The notes beneath the pieces were generated by a model. It was given only the letters and a program-made list of their open reading frames with translations. It was not told the DNA's origin and did no database searches. Below are positions 62,277-64,000 of a stretch of DNA of 64,000 nucleotides, one piece after another (positions within the stretch are counted from its first letter, which is position 1; every line of letters begins with the position of its first letter). Source of the stretch: Bradyrhizobium sp. 21 (GTDB lineage Bacteria > Pseudomonadota > Alphaproteobacteria > Rhizobiales > Xanthobacteraceae); the NCBI RefSeq assembly GCF_023073335.1, contig NZ_JADPJG010000002.1, positions 415,881 to 479,880 of the forward strand. Direction: 5' to 3'. Made by a program: the position numbers and the translations under genes.

Positions 62277-64000
62277 ATGACAAAACTCACCCGCTTTGCC
62301 GTCGTCCCGCTGCACGCGATGACGCGGCGCCTCGCCGATGTCGCCTCTGCGCGCGTCGCGCCCGATCTCGTCATCTCAGGTGCGCGGGTGCTCTCGACCT
62401 ATTCCGAGCGCATCCACGCCAACCGCGAGGTCTGGATCACCGGGGGGCGCATCGCGGCGGTGAAGCCGGCCGGGACGGCGAAGAAGGTCTGGCCCAACGT
62501 GCCGCTTTACGACGCCGCCGGCGGCATCATCGCGCCGGGGCTGGTCGATCCGCACATCCACATCGAATCCTCGATGGTGACGGCCTGCGCCTATGCGGAG
62601 GCGGCACTGCTCAACGGCACCACCACGATCTTCTGCGACAGCCACGAGATCGGCAATGTCATGGACGTCGCCGGCGTCGAGGCGATGCTGGAGGACGCGC
62701 GCGAGGCGCCGCTCTCGATCTTTTTGACGGTGCCGAGCACGGTGCCGGCGACGTCGGCTGCGCTTGAGACGGCCGGAGGCGATCTCACGCCGGACAAGAT
62801 CGCCGGCCTGTTCGATCGCTGGCCCGAAGCTGTCGCGCTCGGCGAGAAGATGGATTTCGTGCCTGTCACCATGGGCGACGAGCGCAGCCATGCGATCCTT
62901 GCTGCTGCCTTGAAGCGCGGACGGCCGGTGTCCGGTCATGTCTACGGCCGCGAATTCGTTGCAGCCTATGCGGCGTCCGGCGTCACCGACACCCATGAGG
63001 CCATCGACCGCGACATCGCCGACGATCTGCTCGACGCCGGCGTCTGGGTGTTTTTGCGCGGCGGCCCGCCGACCACGCCGTGGCATTCGCTGCCCCAGGC
63101 GATCCGCACCGTGACCGAGCTTGGCGCCTCGCACAAGCGCACGGCGGTGTGCACCGACGACCGCGACGCCGACGATCTGCTGCTGTTCGGCCTGGACTGG
63201 GTGGTGCGGGAGGCGGTGAAGGCGGGAATGTCACCCGAGCAGGCCTGGTCGATGGGCTCGCTGCATGGCGCGACGCGCTTCAACATGGATAGCGATATCG
63301 GCGGGCTCGGCGGAGGGCGCCGCGCCGATCTGGTGCTGATGGACGACAATCTGAAGCCGCAATGCACCTGGTATGGCGGCGAGCTTGTCGTCGAGAACAG
63401 CAAGATCACGCCGAAGCTCGATCAGGCGCTGTCACAGCGCTATCAATATCCGAAGGCGGCCTACGTCACCGTCAAGCTGCCGGAGAAGCTGAAGCTGACG
63501 CCGGAGCTTCCCTCGACGGCCTGCACCGTCAACGCGATCAAGACTGCGCTGCCCGGTATCACGCTGATCCACGAGAAGATCGCGATCGAGCCCGCAAAGG
63601 ACTGGCCGTCGGTGTTTGCGCGCTACGGCCTGTGCTTCGTCACGGTGGTCGAACGCCATGGCAAATCGGCCGGCAACGTCGCCTATGGGCTGCTGAAGGA
63701 TTTTGGCCTGAAGCGCGGCGCGGTCGCCTCCAGCGTCGGGCACGACAGCCACAACATCATCGTTGCCGGAACCAACGAGGCCGACATGCAGGTGGCGGTC
63801 GCGGCCATCAAGGCGCATCAGGGCGGCGTCTGCGTCGTCGCCGACGGCAAGGTGAGGGCGTTGGTCCCGCTGCCGATCGCTGGGCTCTTGTCCGACAAGC
63901 GCGTCACGGAGGTGGCCGAAGAGGTCAAGGTGCTGAAGAAGGAATGGGTGGAGGCCGGCTGCACCATTCCCTACATGGGCTTCAATCTGATTCCGCTATC
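62277..64000 (+). CDS. ade: Adenine deaminase, 3' end outside the window
   Basis: 574 residues are visible from the ATG at 62277 ([20 protein letters not shown]) with no stop before the window ends. The amidohydrolase metal motif is [36 protein letters not shown], the central ERSHAI/GHVYG region, [16 protein letters not shown] and [20 protein letters not shown] match the adenine deaminase family. The C-terminal domain has [20 protein letters not shown]. It deaminates adenine to hypoxanthine for purine salvage. Family members are ~560-600 residues, so little is missing. Confidence 0.95.
   Translation, partial: MTKLTRFAVVPLHAMTRRLADVASARVAPDLVISGARVLSTYSERIHANREVWITGGRIAAVKPAGTAKKVWPNVPLYDAAGGIIAPGLVDPHIHIESSMVTACAYAEAALLNGTTTIFCDSHEIGNVMDVAGVEAMLEDAREAPLSIFLTVPSTVPATSAALETAGGDLTPDKIAGLFDRWPEAVALGEKMDFVPVTMGDERSHAILAAALKRGRPVSGHVYGREFVAAYAASGVTDTHEAIDRDIADDLLDAGVWVFLRGGPPTTPWHSLPQAIRTVTELGASHKRTAVCTDDRDADDLLLFGLDWVVREAVKAGMSPEQAWSMGSLHGATRFNMDSDIGGLGGGRRADLVLMDDNLKPQCTWYGGELVVENSKITPKLDQALSQRYQYPKAAYVTVKLPEKLKLTPELPSTACTVNAIKTALPGITLIHEKIAIEPAKDWPSVFARYGLCFVTVVERHGKSAGNVAYGLLKDFGLKRGAVASSVGHDSHNIIVAGTNEADMQVAVAAIKAHQGGVCVVADGKVRALVPLPIAGLLSDKRVTEVAEEVKVLKKEWVEAGCTIPYMGFNLIPL

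Overview
The window is a high-GC alphaproteobacterial chromosome segment, most likely from Bradyrhizobium or a very close relative. The evidence is the gene order feuPQ-like / cycHJKL (ccmIEFH) / degP / two-component pair / glnE, Bradyrhizobium-type dispersed non-coding repeats, the fds formate dehydrogenase set, and many small proteins of a Bradyrhizobium-like character. The genus call rests on recalled gene order and protein character, not on a database search.

Layout. 1-5.7 kb: end of an MFS transporter, then an envelope-glycan type cluster (two large multi-span membrane proteins, a GT2 glycosyltransferase, a methyltransferase). 5.9-9.7 kb: small secreted and unknown proteins, a Flp pilin gene of only 54 codons, Ku, and copy A of a ~0.6 kb dispersed repeat. 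9.9-25.8 kb: a conserved core block with a FeuPQ-like two-component system, the cytochrome c maturation operon ccmIEFH, a DegP-type protease, a second OmpR/kinase pair and glnE. 25.8-32.9 kb: the NAD-dependent molybdenum formate dehydrogenase operon fdsGBA-fdhD-fdsD with a divergent LysR regulator. 32.9-46.5 kb: a PleC-like PAS kinase, a CDF metal transporter, oxidoreductases, repeat copy B, secreted and coiled-coil proteins, and a ketopantoate-reductase/FAH pair. 46.5-60.4 kb: an oxalate catabolism region (CBS protein, two OxlT-type transporters, a 45-residue protein, frc, oxc, a GntR regulator and an NDP-forming acyl-CoA synthetase), interrupted by an Hsp70-like protein, an SRPBCC protein, a cold shock protein and small ORFs. 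60.4-64 kb: an IclR regulator, a NYN/LOTUS protein and adenine deaminase cut by the window end.

How the genes work together. Oxalate enters by OxlT-type exchange, is activated by Frc, decarboxylated by Oxc, and the released formate can be oxidised by FdsGBAD to CO2 and NADH. Six 17-bp sites fitting TGGYAT-N5-ATRCCA lie upstream of the CBS gene, both oxlT-like genes, the 45-aa gene, gntR-oxc-frc and the acyl-CoA synthetase gene, which suggests a single GntR-controlled regulon.

Most unusual feature. Between the second response regulator (ending 21027) and its kinase (starting 21414) sits a 403-bp insertion. It carries one AT-rich gene (about 45% GC by hand count, in a much more GC-rich setting) and is flanked by an exact 25-bp direct repeat that duplicates the overlapping stop/start junction of the two genes. 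Both host genes stay intact while a foreign-looking gene becomes part of the operon. I see no transposase, integrase or terminal inverted repeats. This looks like a cargo gene targeted to, or selected at, an overlapping gene junction.

No rRNA, tRNA or CRISPR array was recognised by eye.
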